Assembly (NCBI RefSeq): GCF_003330765.1
Contig: NZ_CP024902.1
Coordinates: 2,914,001 to 2,978,000, forward strand
DNA from: Burkholderia pyrrocinia
Lineage (GTDB): Bacteria > Pseudomonadota > Gammaproteobacteria > Burkholderiales > Burkholderiaceae
DNA: 64,000 nucleotides
Direction of reading: 5' to 3'
Part shown: piece by piece, positions 8,924-18,669 of the stretch
How positions within the stretch are numbered: the stretch's first letter is position 1
Layout of the letters: every line of letters begins with the position of its first letter
Notes under the pieces: generated by a model
What the model was told of the DNA's origin: nothing
The model's input: the letters and a program-made list of their open reading frames with translations, nothing else
Database searches by the model: none
Made by a program: the position numbers and the translations under genes

Positions 8924-9098
8924 AATCCTTGTGTGCCCTATCTGCAAAGGCCCGCTCCACTACGACCGTGCCGCGCAGGAGCTGATCTGCAACGCGGACA
9001 AGCTCGCCTACCCGATCCGCGACGGCATCCCCGTGATGCTCGTCGACGAAGCGCGCCAGACCGTCGAAGGCACGCCGGTCGACCCGGCCGGCCGCTAA
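8904..9098 (+). CDS. Trm112 family (UPF0434) protein
   Basis: 64 residues beginning with GTG inside the end of lpxK (20-bp overlap), preceded by GTGGAG. The sequence [17 protein letters not shown] with one CxxC, ending [18 protein letters not shown], is the Trm112/YcaR signature. Only two cysteines of the zinc-binding set remain in the first motif, plus one further Cys (ELICNADK). Trm112 proteins activate methyltransferases in eukaryotes; the bacterial role is not settled. The position between lpxK and kdsB is the usual one in proteobacteria. Confidence 0.92.
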   Translation: MDARLLEILVCPICKGPLHYDRAAQELICNADKLAYPIRDGIPVMLVDEARQTVEGTPVDPAGR

Positions 9099-9210
9099 GC
9101 CGCTCACCGGCGGCCCGGCCGCGGCCCATCCCCGGCCGGGCCGCCGAACCCCGCCGGGCAACCGGCTCCGGACGCGCCGCCCGCCTCGTCCTTCTCACCG
9201 CTCACCCCCG

Positions 9211-10002
9211 ATGACTCACCCGCAACCTTTCATCGCCGTCATTCCCGCCAGGCTCGCGTCGACGCGGCTCCCGAACAAGCCGCTCGCCGATCTCGGCGGC
9301 AAGCCGATGGTCGTGCGCGTCGCCGAGCGCGCGCGCGAAGCGGGCGCGCAGCAGGTGCTCGTCGCGTCCGACGCGCAGAGCGTGCTCGATGCGGCGCGCG
9401 ATCACGGCTTCGAAGCGGTGCTGACGCGTGCCGACCATCCGTCCGGCACCGACCGGCTCGCGGAAGTCGCAGCGACGTTCGGGTGGAGCGACGACACCGT
9501 CGTCGTCAACGTGCAGGGCGACGAGCCGCTGATCGACCCCGTGCTCGTGCGCGACGTGGCGTCGCACCTGGCCGCGCATCCGGCCTGTGCGATCGCGACG
9601 GCCGCACACCCGATTCACGAAGCGGCCGATGTGTTCAACCCGAACGTCGTGAAGGTCGCGCTCGACGCGCAGAGCGTCGCGCTGTACTTCTCGCGCGCGC
9701 CGATTCCGTGGAGCCGCGACGCATACCAGCCGCACTGGCCCGACGTCGCGGCCATGCCAGCTCCGGCATTCCCGGTCTACCGGCACATCGGCCTCTATGC
9801 GTATCGCGCGCGTTTCCTGCGCACGTATCCGTCGCTCGCGCAGGCGCCGATCGAACAGGCCGAGCAGCTCGAACAGCTGCGCGCGATCTGGCACGGCGAA
9901 CGCATCGCGGTGCTGATCACCGAGCGCGCGCCCGAAGCCGGCATCGACACGCCGGCCGATCTCGCGCGCGTGCAGGCCCTTTTTCAGCCGGGATCAAAAT
10001 AA
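9211..10002 (+). CDS. kdsB: 3-deoxy-manno-octulosonate cytidylyltransferase (CMP-Kdo synthetase)
   Basis: 263 residues. Motifs [20 protein letters not shown] at residues ~11-30, [11 protein letters not shown] and [14 protein letters not shown] are diagnostic. It activates Kdo with CTP in the cytoplasm for transfer to lipid A. The ATG at 9211 follows a 112-bp GC-rich gap after the Trm112-like gene and has no clear Shine-Dalgarno sequence. It belongs to the lpxK-kdsB-adk run. Confidence 0.97.
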   Translation: MTHPQPFIAVIPARLASTRLPNKPLADLGGKPMVVRVAERAREAGAQQVLVASDAQSVLDAARDHGFEAVLTRADHPSGTDRLAEVAATFGWSDDTVVVNVQGDEPLIDPVLVRDVASHLAAHPACAIATAAHPIHEAADVFNPNVVKVALDAQSVALYFSRAPIPWSRDAYQPHWPDVAAMPAPAFPVYRHIGLYAYRARFLRTYPSLAQAPIEQAEQLEQLRAIWHGERIAVLITERAPEAGIDTPADLARVQALFQPGSK

Positions 10003-10014
10003 CCCGTGGCATAA

Positions 10015-10872
<858 letters not shown>

Positions 10873-10893
10873 GCACCGCGTCGCGCCCCCACG

Positions 10894-10913
10894 AGCCGCC
10901 CTTTCCGGGCGGC
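10894..10913 (+). terminator. rho-independent terminator after adk
   Basis: AGCCGCCC and GGGCGGCT form an 8-bp stem with a 4-nt loop, followed by a run of T, 21 bp after the adk stop. Confidence 0.85.
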
Positions 10914-11061
10914 TTTTTTTCGCCCGGCCGATATTCGCACGACCGTTCTTGTCTCGCCGCCGCGCGAGGGCGCCCCGTACAATCGATCGAACGCGTGCGC
11001 CCCCGCCAACCGGCGCACCGGCTTTTCAACCGATCGTGTGGCATCGGACAGAACAACCGCT

Positions 11062-11205
11062 TTGCGTGGGACCTCCCCAAGCGCTAAAGCGCCAAGGACG
11101 GTCGACCGCGTTGCATGGGACCGCCCCAAGCGCTAAAACGCCAAGGGCGGTCGACCGCTTTTGCATGGGACCTCCCTAAGCGCTAAAGCGCCAAGGGCGG
11201 TCGAC
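11062..11205 (+). repeat. three imperfect ~50-bp tandem repeats upstream of the SDR gene
   Basis: Units start at 11062, 11111 and 11161 (periods 49 and 50 bp; the last is 45 bp). Each begins TTGC(A/G)TGGGACC, contains AAGCGCTAAA(G/A)CGCC and ends in GGTCGAC. The third passes directly into AAAGGAG, the SDR ribosome-binding site. Each unit has GCGC-TAAA-GCGC dyad symmetry or a near version of it. Confidence 0.9.
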
Positions 11206-11218
11206 AAAGGAGACAGTC

Positions 11219-11977
11219 ATGGATATTCGCGGCAGCGTCTTTCTGATCACGGGCGGCGCATCGGGCCTCGGCGCCGGAACAGCCCGGATGCTCGCGCAGG
11301 CGGGCGGCAAGGTCGTGCTCGCCGACCTGAACGAGGCGGCGGGCGCTGCGCTCGCGACCGAGCTGGGCGGCGTCTTCGTGCGCTGCGACGTGTCGAGCGA
11401 GGCCGACGCGCAGGCGGCCGTCGACGCGGCGACGCGCGCGGGCACGCTGCGCGGCCTCGTGAACTGCGCGGGCATCGCGCCCGCCGCGAAAACGGTCGGC
11501 AAGGACGGTGCGCATCCGCTCCACGTGTTCGCGAGGACGATCAACGTGAACCTCGTCGGCACGTTCAACATGATCCGGCTCGCGGCCGCCGTGATGGCTG
11601 CGACCGCGCCGACCTCGGAAGGCGAGCGCGGCGTGATCGTCAGCACCGCGTCGGTCGCCGCATTCGACGGGCAGATCGGCCAGGCCGCTTACGCGGCATC
11701 GAAGGCCGGTGTCGCGGGCATGACATTGCCGATCGCGCGCGACCTGTCGCGCAGCGGCATCCGCGTGATGACGATCGCGCCCGGCCTGTTCGAGACGCCG
11801 ATGCTGCTCGGCATGCCGAAGGACGTGCAGGACGCGCTCGGCGCGATGGTGCCGTTCCCGCCGCGGCTCGGCAAACCGGCCGAATACGCGATGCTGGTGC
11901 GCCAGATCGTCGAGAATCCGATGCTCAACGGCGAAGTGATCCGCCTCGACGGCGCGATCCGGATGCAGCCGAAGTAA
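11219..11977 (+). CDS. SDR family 3-hydroxyacyl-CoA dehydrogenase (type II, HSD10-like)
   Basis: 252 residues of the classical short-chain dehydrogenase fold. It has the nucleotide motif [10 protein letters not shown] (residues ~11-20), NCAGIAP, the catalytic Ser in [14 protein letters not shown] and YAASKAG. The insert and the C-terminal [16 protein letters not shown] resemble 3-hydroxyacyl-CoA / 2-methyl-3-hydroxybutyryl-CoA dehydrogenases of the HSD17B10 type. That points to fatty acid or isoleucine breakdown, but the substrate is inferred. AAAGGAG precedes the ATG. It is monocistronic with an upstream repeat array and a downstream terminator. Confidence 0.88.
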   Translation: MDIRGSVFLITGGASGLGAGTARMLAQAGGKVVLADLNEAAGAALATELGGVFVRCDVSSEADAQAAVDAATRAGTLRGLVNCAGIAPAAKTVGKDGAHPLHVFARTINVNLVGTFNMIRLAAAVMAATAPTSEGERGVIVSTASVAAFDGQIGQAAYAASKAGVAGMTLPIARDLSRSGIRVMTIAPGLFETPMLLGMPKDVQDALGAMVPFPPRLGKPAEYAMLVRQIVENPMLNGEVIRLDGAIRMQPK

Positions 11978-11989
11978 GCCCGCATGAAA

Positions 11990-12010
11990 AACGCCCGCGA
12001 TGCGGGCGTT
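11990..12010. terminator. bidirectional terminator between SDR and SirB1-family gene
   Basis: AACGCCCGC and GCGGGCGTT pair around a GAT loop, with A residues before and a T-run after, between two convergent genes. Confidence 0.85.
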
Positions 12011-12044
12011 TTTTCATTCCGGGTTCCGGCAGCAGCGCTTTGGT

Positions 12045-12896
12045 TCAGTCCTCGCCGTCGCGCTGCATCCGCTGCCGCAATTCGGTCACCTGCGATTCGA
12101 CGACGGTCGCGTCGTCCGCGTCCGGCCGCTCGCCGAGATACTGCTCGAGATCCTCGAGCGCGGGGCGCAGGTAGTCGAGCCGCGCATATGCGAAACCGCG
12201 GTCGCGCACCTCGTCGAGATGCTCGGGCAACAGGATCACGAGCCGCTGCTGCACGGCAAGCAGCCGCTGCCAGCGTTCCGTCTGCAGATAGATCGTCTTC
12301 AGGTTGCGCAGCATCCGCGCGATGATCTCGCGGCTCGTCGCGGGCTGCAGCAGCGCACGCAACGCGCTGTCGACCGCGCCGGCCGCGCGCGCGACGTACG
12401 GCTCGAGCATCTCGACCATCTCGGCTTCGGACAGCGAATGGCCATTCGTCGGATCGATGATCAGGTCGCCATCCGCCAGCGTGACACGCAGCAGGAAATG
12501 GCCGGGAAACGAGACGCCGCGCGCCGGCACGCCGATCTGCTCGGCGAGTTCCAGGTACAGCACCGACAGCGAGATCGGGATCCCGCGCCGTCGCTTCAGC
12601 ACGGCGTTCAGGTGGCTGTTATCGGGGTCGTAGTAATCGTTGTGATTGCACGCGAAGCCGAGCTCGCGGAAAAAGAAATCGTTCAGCGCGGCGACGCGGC
12701 CCTTCAGGTCCGCATCGTCGGTGAGCCGCCGGCGCAGCCGCGCCGCCAGCATGTCGAGTTCGGCCAGCGTGCCCTGCAGGTCGAGGTCGGGATACGCGTC
12801 CTGCGCCAGCGACAGCGCGGTTTCCGTGACGGGCAGGCTGTCGTCGTCCGCCACGAGCGTGCTGAAGTAGTCGAGGACGCGGGTCATTGCGGTCAT
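12045..12896 (-). CDS. SirB1 family protein (transglutaminase-like plus TPR)
   Basis: 283 residues. The N-terminal two thirds is the SirB1 domain with NDFFFRELGFACNHNDYYDP, RRRGIPISLSVLYLELAEQ and GVSFPGHFLLR. The C-terminal third is a helical repeat of the TPR type (RLLAVQQRLVILLPEHLDEV, then RDRGFAYARL). The biochemical role of SirB1 proteins is not established. The start ATG shares its A with the TGA stop of murJ, so the two are translationally coupled. A second ATG three codons on is possible. Confidence 0.88.
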   Translation of the reverse strand: MTAMTRVLDYFSTLVADDDSLPVTETALSLAQDAYPDLDLQGTLAELDMLAARLRRRLTDDADLKGRVAALNDFFFRELGFACNHNDYYDPDNSHLNAVLKRRRGIPISLSVLYLELAEQIGVPARGVSFPGHFLLRVTLADGDLIIDPTNGHSLSEAEMVEMLEPYVARAAGAVDSALRALLQPATSREIIARMLRNLKTIYLQTERWQRLLAVQQRLVILLPEHLDEVRDRGFAYARLDYLRPALEDLEQYLGERPDADDATVVESQVTELRQRMQRDGED

Positions 12897-14446
12897 CACT
12901 TGGCGCGCCTTCTGAAGTAAGCGTATTTGAAGCCCATCACCCACAACATACCGAAATATAGTGCAGCGAACAGCACGAGGCACGCGGCCATCAGCGCGAT
13001 ACGCGCGAGCGGCTGCGCGCGCAGCCCGGTCCAGTCGAAGCTGATCGCGAACCAGTGCATCGTGCCGGCAAGCACCAGCGACGCGCCCACGAGTTGCACG
13101 AAGAAGCGCGGCCAGCCCGACGACGGTTGGTAGATGCCGCGCTGCCGCAAGCCGATGAACAGCAGCAACGAGTTCAGGCACGCGCCGACGCCGATGCTCA
13201 ACGTGAGACCCGCGGTGCCGAGCAGCGGTACGAACACGTAGTTCGACAATTGCGTGACGACGAGCACGCCGATCGCGATCTTCACGGGCGTCTTGATGTC
13301 CTGCTTCGCATAGAAGCCCGGCGCGAGGATCTTGATCAGGATGATGCCGACGAGGCCGATCCCGTAGGTCGCGAGCGCGCGCGCGACCATCGTGACGGTA
13401 TGCGCGTCGAACTTGCCGTAGTTGAAGAGGGTTGCGGTGAGCGGCGTCGCGAAGAAGAACAGCGCGAGCGCGCTCGGCGCCGCGAGCAGGAACGTGACGC
13501 GCAGCCCCCAGTCGAGCAGCGCCGAATACTCGTGCGAATCGGCGTCGACGTGCGCCTTCGACAGGCTCGGCAGCAGGATCGTGCCGAGCGCGACGCCGAG
13601 CAGCGCGGTCGGGAATTCCATCAGGCGGTCGGCGTAGTTGATCCACGACACGGCGCCCTGCCCGAGCCGCGACGCGATGTTGGTGTTGATGATCAGCGAC
13701 AGTTGCGCGACCGACACCGCGAACGTCGCCGGCACCATCTTCGCGAGCACGCGCTTCACGCCGCGGTGCCGCAGCGCGCGCAGCGGGTTGAGGCCGATCA
13801 GCGGCACCATGTCGATCTTCTTCAGGCCCGGCAACTGCACGAGGAACTGCAGCAAGCCGCCCGCGATGACGGCCCATGCGAGCGCGAACACCGGCACCTT
13901 CAGGTGCGGCGCGACGAACACGGCGGCGGCGATGAACGCGACGTTGAGCAGCACCGGCGCGAACGCGGGCAGCGAGAAGCTCTTGTACGTGTTCAGCACG
14001 CCGGACGCGAGCGTCGTCAGCGAAATGAACACGATGTACGGGAACATGATCCGCGTCATCGTGACCGCGAGCGGGAACGCCTGCCCGTCGGTGTGCAGGC
14101 CGGACGCGACCGCGAACACGACCCACGATGCGCCGACGATCCCGAGGACCGACAGCACGGCGAGCGCCCACGCAAGCACGGTCGACATCGCGTCGACGAG
14201 CGCCTTCGTCGCATCGTGCCCCTGCTGGTTCTTGAACTCGGCGAGGATCGGCACGAACGCCTGCGAGAACGCGCCTTCCGCGGACAGGCGGCGCAGCAGG
14301 TTCGGGATACGGAAGGCGACGTAGAATGCGTCGGTATATTGACTGGCACCGAACGCACGGGCGATCAGCGTCTCGCGGGCCAGTCCGGTCACGCGCGACA
14401 GCAGCGTGAAGCCGCTGACCGTCAGCAGGGCTCGGAATAGATTCAT
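12896..14446 (-). CDS. murJ: lipid II flippase MurJ
   Basis: 516 residues with about 14 hydrophobic segments. The start MNLFRALLTVSGFTLLSRVT and the conserved RETLIARAFGAS, DAFYVAFRIPNLLRRL and EGAFSQAFVPI are MurJ hallmarks. It flips the lipid-linked peptidoglycan precursor across the inner membrane. It lies upstream of and is coupled to the SirB1-family gene. A TATAAT hexamer ends only 9 nt before the ATG and no Shine-Dalgarno sequence is visible, which suggests a leaderless or near-leaderless transcript. Confidence 0.97.
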   Translation of the reverse strand: MNLFRALLTVSGFTLLSRVTGLARETLIARAFGASQYTDAFYVAFRIPNLLRRLSAEGAFSQAFVPILAEFKNQQGHDATKALVDAMSTVLAWALAVLSVLGIVGASWVVFAVASGLHTDGQAFPLAVTMTRIMFPYIVFISLTTLASGVLNTYKSFSLPAFAPVLLNVAFIAAAVFVAPHLKVPVFALAWAVIAGGLLQFLVQLPGLKKIDMVPLIGLNPLRALRHRGVKRVLAKMVPATFAVSVAQLSLIINTNIASRLGQGAVSWINYADRLMEFPTALLGVALGTILLPSLSKAHVDADSHEYSALLDWGLRVTFLLAAPSALALFFFATPLTATLFNYGKFDAHTVTMVARALATYGIGLVGIILIKILAPGFYAKQDIKTPVKIAIGVLVVTQLSNYVFVPLLGTAGLTLSIGVGACLNSLLLFIGLRQRGIYQPSSGWPRFFVQLVGASLVLAGTMHWFAISFDWTGLRAQPLARIALMAACLVLFAALYFGMLWVMGFKYAYFRRRAK

Positions 14447-14455
14447 GGGGCGCTT

Positions 14456-14461
14456 ATTATA
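14456..14461 (-). promoter_or_regulatory. candidate murJ -10 element
   Basis: TATAAT on the minus strand lies 9 nt upstream of the murJ ATG. The matching -35 region (CGTGCC at 17 bp) is poor. Confidence 0.35.
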
Positions 14462-14543
14462 CGGACGTTGCGCGGCGCGGCACGGCCGGATGCCGAAAAG
14501 CGCACCCGCCGCACCCGCCCGGCATGCAAGGGTGACGCCAAAC

Positions 14544-14573
14544 TTGCCACGCGCTTGATTTTGTTGCTATAAT
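14544..14573 (+). promoter_or_regulatory. rpsT promoter
   Basis: TTGCCA (14544-14549) and TATAAT (14568-14573) are separated by 18 bp, about 175 bp upstream of the rpsT start codon. Confidence 0.6.
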
Positions 14574-14748
14574 CCGCCGTTTCTGGGCTTGCCACATGCG
14601 TTGCGCCTGACGTTTCCATGTGTTGGCTCCGGTAAAATCACCGTTTTTTATGCGCCCCTGGGCAATCGCTCTCAGGGGACGGATCGAAAAGCAGCGCTTG
14701 GCCGTCTAGGCTCCAAGCTCTGGAAACAGGACAGGATAAGGAACCGTC

Positions 14749-15021
14749 ATGGCTAACTCCGCACAAGCACGCAAGCGCGCCCGCCAAGCCGCGAAGGCAA
14801 ATTCGCACAACTCGGCGCTGCGCTCGAAATTCCGTACCGCGATCAAGGCTGTTCGCAAGGCTGTCGACGCCGGCGACCAAGCCAAGGCTGCCGATCTGTT
14901 CAAGGCTGCCGTGAAGACGATCGACACGATCGCCGACAAGAAGATCGTTCACAAGAACAAGGCCGCTCGCAGCAAGAGCCGCCTGGCCGCAGCCGTCAAG
15001 GGCCTGCAGGCAGCAGCGTAA
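14749..15021 (+). CDS. rpsT: 30S ribosomal protein S20
   Basis: 90 residues, very Lys/Ala/Arg rich, starting [18 protein letters not shown], the invariant S20 start. S20 binds 16S rRNA early in small subunit assembly. AAGGAA precedes the ATG at a normal distance. The gene is monocistronic with its own promoter, a long structured leader and a strong terminator. In E. coli S20 autoregulates its mRNA; the long leader here leaves room for the same. Confidence 0.99.
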
Positions 15022-15072
15022 ATCCGGTGCGCCCGCTCGCGCGGGCGCTCCTGTTTCCTGCGATCGCAAAAA

Positions 15073-15090
15073 AACCCGCCTAGGCGGGTT
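15073..15090. terminator. bidirectional terminator between rpsT and DUF3579 gene
   Basis: AACCCGCC and GGCGGGTT pair around TA, flanked by seven or more A on the left and T on the right. Confidence 0.85.
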
Positions 15091-15170
15091 TTTTTGTTGC
15101 GTGCCGTCCGGGCATCACACCGGCTGACGGCAACCGAAGCGGGCGCGGCAGGCGCCTTCGCCCACCGGCA

Positions 15171-15491
15171 TCACTTCTTCGCGTTGTAGTCCGGCAGCTC
15201 GCACGCCTCGGTAACGACGAGGTGGTTGTCCTTCGCGAAATTCAGCACGAAATCGAAAGCCATCGGCTCGATGTCGCGCAGCCGCGAATCGAGGATCACG
15301 CATTTCAGGTCGCCGAGCATGGTCGGGCGCACGTACAGCGAATACTTGAGACGCGCATTCGGGCCGCTCGCCCCCGGCCCGAAGCAGGCCATCACACCGG
15401 CCAGACGTTCCGACCAGTCGCTCGGACGAAACTTTTTCCCGTCTTTCGTGATGCCCTGGATGAAAAATTCGGTCGGAGGGGTTTCAGCCAT
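15171..15491 (-). CDS. DUF3579 domain protein
   Basis: 106 residues, start MAETPPTEFFIQGITKDGKK. This matches my memory of the DUF3579 family of beta-proteobacteria, small soluble proteins of unknown function often found near argF. No catalytic motif stands out. Conserved-looking segments are FRPSDWSERLAGVM, YVRPTMLGDLKCVI and DIEPMAFDFVLNFA. It is convergent with rpsT and divergent from argF. A TATAAT at 15712-15707 on the minus strand may be its -10. Confidence 0.8.
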   Translation of the reverse strand: MAETPPTEFFIQGITKDGKKFRPSDWSERLAGVMACFGPGASGPNARLKYSLYVRPTMLGDLKCVILDSRLRDIEPMAFDFVLNFAKDNHLVVTEACELPDYNAKK

Positions 15492-15904
15492 GTGGTTACC
15501 CAAGTGACGGCCCGGCGATGCCCAGGCGACGGCGCCTGGATACGCGAACACAAAGCTGGAATGGACGGCGGCACAAGCATTTCGATATCCCGAAAACGGG
15601 GCGTCGATGCGCGCTGCCGATGTGCTGCACCGGATTTGTGCAGCGCACCGCTTGTGTCCGGCAGAGCGCGAGGAGGCTTGCCTGCCGGGCTGGAGAAAAC
15701 TTTTGGATTATACCGCAGCGCGCCATCGCGCGTCGTCCCGAGGCCCTGCTTCCCGTGCCGCCGGCCGCACGCGGCGATCGTGCCCCGCTTCTCTTCGCGG
15801 CTCGTCAAAGCACAGAAAATCCTTTATGCTGCTTTGAGTTATCCACACCCGACGGCGGCGCCGTCCGGCCTCGCTGCCGGGTGAAACCCGCCGTATCTCG
15901 CTTC
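15492..15904. other. 413-bp divergent region DUF3579 gene/argF
   Basis: No gene is supported. It holds a minus-strand TATAAT (15712-15707) and a consensus DnaA box TTATCCACA (15839-15847), 58 bp before argF. I did not find a convincing arginine-repressor operator. Confidence 0.5.
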
Positions 15905-16834
15905 ATGACCGCCAAAACCATTCGTCACTACCTGCAGTTCAAGGATTTCTCGCTGGAAGACTACGAGTACGTGCTCGAACGCACGGGTATCCTGAAGCGC
16001 AAGTTCAAGAACTACGAGACCTATCACCCGCTGCACGACCGCACGCTCGCGATGATCTTCGAGAAGAGCTCGACGCGCACGCGCCTGTCGTTCGAGGCTG
16101 GGATCTTCCAGCTCGGCGGCCACGCCGTCTTCATGAGCACGCGCGACACGCAGCTCGGCCGCGGCGAACCCGTCGAGGATTCCGCGCAGGTCATCTCGCG
16201 GATGGTCGACATCATCATGATCCGCACGTTCGAGCAGGAGGTCATCCAGCGCTTCGCGGAAAATTCCCGCGTGCCGGTGATCAACGGCCTGACGAACGAC
16301 TACCACCCGTGCCAGGTGCTCGCCGACATCTTCACGTACTACGAGCACCGCGGCCCGATCGCCGGCAAGACCGTCGCGTGGGTCGGCGACGCGAACAACA
16401 TGCTCTACACGTGGATCGAAGCCGCGCAGATCCTCGGCTTCAAGCTGCGTCTGTCGACGCCGCCCGGCTACGCGCTCGACATGAAGCTCGTGTCGCCCGG
16501 CAGCGCGCCGTTCTACGAGGTGTGCGACGATCCGAACGAAGCGTGCAAGGGCGCCGATCTCGTGACGACCGACGTGTGGACGAGCATGGGCTTCGAGGCC
16601 GAGAACGAGGCACGCATGCAGGCCTTCGCCGACTGGTGCGTCGACGAGGAAATGATGGGCCACGCGAACCCGGACGCGCTCTTCATGCACTGCCTGCCCG
16701 CGCACCGCGGCGAGGAAGTGACGGCCGGCGTGATCGACGGCCCGCAGAGCGTCGTGTGGGACGAGGCGGAAAACCGCTTGCACGTGCAGAAGGCGCTGAT
16801 GGAGTTCCTGCTGCTCGGCCGCCTCAAGCACTGA
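15905..16834 (+). CDS. argF: ornithine carbamoyltransferase
   Basis: 309 residues. The carbamoyl-phosphate motif EKSSTRTRLSFEAG, the HPCQVLAD motif and the catalytic HCLPAHRGEEV are intact. It condenses ornithine with carbamoyl phosphate to citrulline in arginine synthesis. The ATG at 15905 begins MTAKTIRHYLQFKD, the family start. It is monocistronic, with a long upstream region and a bidirectional terminator shared with murB. Confidence 0.97.
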   Translation: MTAKTIRHYLQFKDFSLEDYEYVLERTGILKRKFKNYETYHPLHDRTLAMIFEKSSTRTRLSFEAGIFQLGGHAVFMSTRDTQLGRGEPVEDSAQVISRMVDIIMIRTFEQEVIQRFAENSRVPVINGLTNDYHPCQVLADIFTYYEHRGPIAGKTVAWVGDANNMLYTWIEAAQILGFKLRLSTPPGYALDMKLVSPGSAPFYEVCDDPNEACKGADLVTTDVWTSMGFEAENEARMQAFADWCVDEEMMGHANPDALFMHCLPAHRGEEVTAGVIDGPQSVVWDEAENRLHVQKALMEFLLLGRLKH

Positions 16835-16860
16835 CGCGCCGGAACCCGGTAATCCGTAAA

Positions 16861-16887
16861 AAAGCGCCGATCGACGATCGGCGCTTT
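16861..16887. terminator. bidirectional terminator between argF and murB
   Basis: AAAGCGCCGATCG and its exact complement pair around a single central A, giving a long symmetric stem with A and T tracts on either side. Confidence 0.85.
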
Positions 16888-16923
16888 TTTATTGGGTGCG
16901 CGAAAAACGGCGCGGAACCCGCG

Positions 16924-17973
16924 TTACAGGCAGACCGGTTCGGGCTCGAGTTCGACGCCGAAATGCTCGCGCACGTCGGCCTGGATCGCCCGCGCCAGCG
17001 CAAGCACGTCGGCCCCCGTCGCGCCGCCGCGATTGACGAGCACGAGCGCCTGGCGGTCGTGCACGGCCGCCGCACCCAGCACGCGCCCCTTCCAGCCGCA
17101 GCGGTCGATCAGCCAACCGGCCGCGAGCTTCACGTGCCCGTCCGGCTGCAGATACGACACGACATCCGGCGCACGGGCCCGCAGCGCATCGAACTGCGCC
17201 GCGTCGATCACCGGATTCTTGAAGAAACTGCCCGCGTTGCCGAGGACGAGCGGATCGGGCAGCTTCGCGCGGCGGATCGCGACGACCGCGTCGAACACGT
17301 CGCGCGGCGTCGCCGCATCGGGCGCAATACCGCACGCGTCGAGCTGGCGCGTGACGTCCGCGTAGCCGAGCCGCGACTTCCATTGCCTGGGCAGCCGGAA
17401 CGTCACCGACACGATCGCGAACCGGCCGCGCCCTTCCCGCTTGAAGAAGCTGTCCCGGTAGCCGAACCCGCAGCGTGCGGCGTCGAAGCGCTCGCTGCGC
17501 CCCGTCGCAAGCTCGACCGCGACCAGCGAGTCGAAATACGCCTTCATCTCGAGGCCGTACGCGCCGATGTTCTGGATCGGCGCGGCACCCACGGTGCCCG
17601 GGATCAGCGCGAGATTCTCGAGGCCCGGCATCCCGTGCTCGAGCGTCCACGCAACGAATGCGTGCCAGTTCTCGCCGCCGCCTGCCTCGACGTACCACGC
17701 GTCGTCGTCCTCGCGCACGACGCGGCGGCCCGCGATCTCGTCGAGCAGCACGACGCCGTCGAAATCGCGCGTGAACACGACATTGCTGCCGCCGCCAAGC
17801 ACGAGCTGCGGCAGGCGCGCGACGCGCGGGTCGCGATGCAGCGCCTCGAACTGCGACGCGTGCGTGATGCGCGCGGCAACGCGCGCCCTCGCGTCGATGC
17901 CGAACGTGTTGTGCGCGGCGAGCGGATGGTCGGGAAGCAGCGACAGGGCGGAATCGTCAGGAGGCATCGGCAT
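16924..17973 (-). CDS. murB: UDP-N-acetylenolpyruvoylglucosamine reductase
   Basis: 349 residues, type I MurB. It has the FAD-binding [29 protein letters not shown] [30 protein letters not shown] and the catalytic Ser region [12 protein letters not shown]. It reduces the enolpyruvyl group with NADPH to give UDP-MurNAc. Start [10 protein letters not shown] at 17973; a second Met two codons later is possible. It is divergent from yajQ. Confidence 0.96.
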   Translation of the reverse strand: MPMPPDDSALSLLPDHPLAAHNTFGIDARARVAARITHASQFEALHRDPRVARLPQLVLGGGSNVVFTRDFDGVVLLDEIAGRRVVREDDDAWYVEAGGGENWHAFVAWTLEHGMPGLENLALIPGTVGAAPIQNIGAYGLEMKAYFDSLVAVELATGRSERFDAARCGFGYRDSFFKREGRGRFAIVSVTFRLPRQWKSRLGYADVTRQLDACGIAPDAATPRDVFDAVVAIRRAKLPDPLVLGNAGSFFKNPVIDAAQFDALRARAPDVVSYLQPDGHVKLAAGWLIDRCGWKGRVLGAAAVHDRQALVLVNRGGATGADVLALARAIQADVREHFGVELEPEPVCL

Positions 17974-18109
17974 TCGCGGTCACGTCCGCCCGGACGGCAC
18001 ACGGCCGGCCTTGGGCAAACGGAAGGGCATCGGTAAAATGGCAAACAGTCCGCAATTATAGCGAGTGCCCGCGCGCGAGCCGGGCACCCGCATCTCAAGG
18101 GAGAATGCC

Positions 18110-18595
18110 ATGCCATCGTTCGACGTCGTTTCCGAAGCGAACATGATCGAAGTGAAGAACGCCATCGAGCAGTCGAACAAGGAAATTTCGACGCGCTTCG
18201 ACTTCAAGGGCTCCGACGCGCGCGTCGAGCAGAAGGAACGCGAGCTGACGCTGTTCGCCGACGACGATTTCAAGCTCGGCCAGGTCAAGGACGTGCTGAT
18301 CGGCAAGCTGGCCAAGCGTAACGTCGACGTGCGCTTCCTCGACTACGGCAAGGTCGAGAAGATCGGCGGCGACAAGGTCAAGCAGATCGTCACCGTGAAA
18401 AAAGGCGTGACGGGCGATCTCGCGAAGAAGATCGTGCGGCTCGTGAAGGACAGCAAGATCAAGGTGCAGGCGAGCATCCAGGGCGACGCCGTGCGCATAT
18501 CGGGCACGAAGCGCGACGACCTGCAAAGCACGATCGCGATGCTGCGCAAGGATGTGACCGACACGCCGCTCGACTTCAACAACTTCCGCGACTGA
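18110..18595 (+). CDS. yajQ: YajQ family c-di-GMP/nucleotide-binding protein
   Basis: 161 residues from [20 protein letters not shown] to [12 protein letters not shown], matching YajQ (UPF0234) end to end, with the conserved [16 protein letters not shown] and [18 protein letters not shown]. YajQ proteins bind nucleotides, and a Xanthomonas member binds c-di-GMP and acts on transcription. The ATG at 18110 follows GGGAGA. It stands alone between murB and plsY. Confidence 0.96.
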   Translation: MPSFDVVSEANMIEVKNAIEQSNKEISTRFDFKGSDARVEQKERELTLFADDDFKLGQVKDVLIGKLAKRNVDVRFLDYGKVEKIGGDKVKQIVTVKKGVTGDLAKKIVRLVKDSKIKVQASIQGDAVRISGTKRDDLQSTIAMLRKDVTDTPLDFNNFRD

Positions 18596-18669
18596 TCGGC
18601 CGCCGATCCGCCACGTCATCACGCCGGGCCCCGCACGCGCGGCGCGCCCGGCACGCGGCAACCGCCGCC

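Larger units (their letters stand above)
10873..11218. other. intergenic region adk to SDR gene
   Basis: This 346-bp stretch holds the adk terminator, about 140 bp without recognisable features, and then three tandem repeat units that run up to the ribosome-binding site of the SDR gene. No gene is supported. Confidence 0.6.
14447..14748. other. 302-bp divergent promoter region murJ/rpsT
   Basis: It contains the murJ -10 candidate, the rpsT promoter and a ~170-nt rpsT leader. The leader holds a second TAAAAT hexamer (14633-14638) that overlaps a weak hairpin followed by six T (14630-14649), and a CCCCTG/CAGGGG stem (14655-14678). No gene is supported. Confidence 0.5.

Noticed and set aside
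11062..11205. CRISPR array
   Set aside because: The units are contiguous tandem repeats without unique spacers, and there are no cas genes in the window.
12045..14171. 708-codon minus-strand frame
   Set aside because: Only its last ~283 codons are real (SirB1 family); the rest is an out-of-frame reading of murJ. The true start is fixed by the TGATG overlap with murJ.
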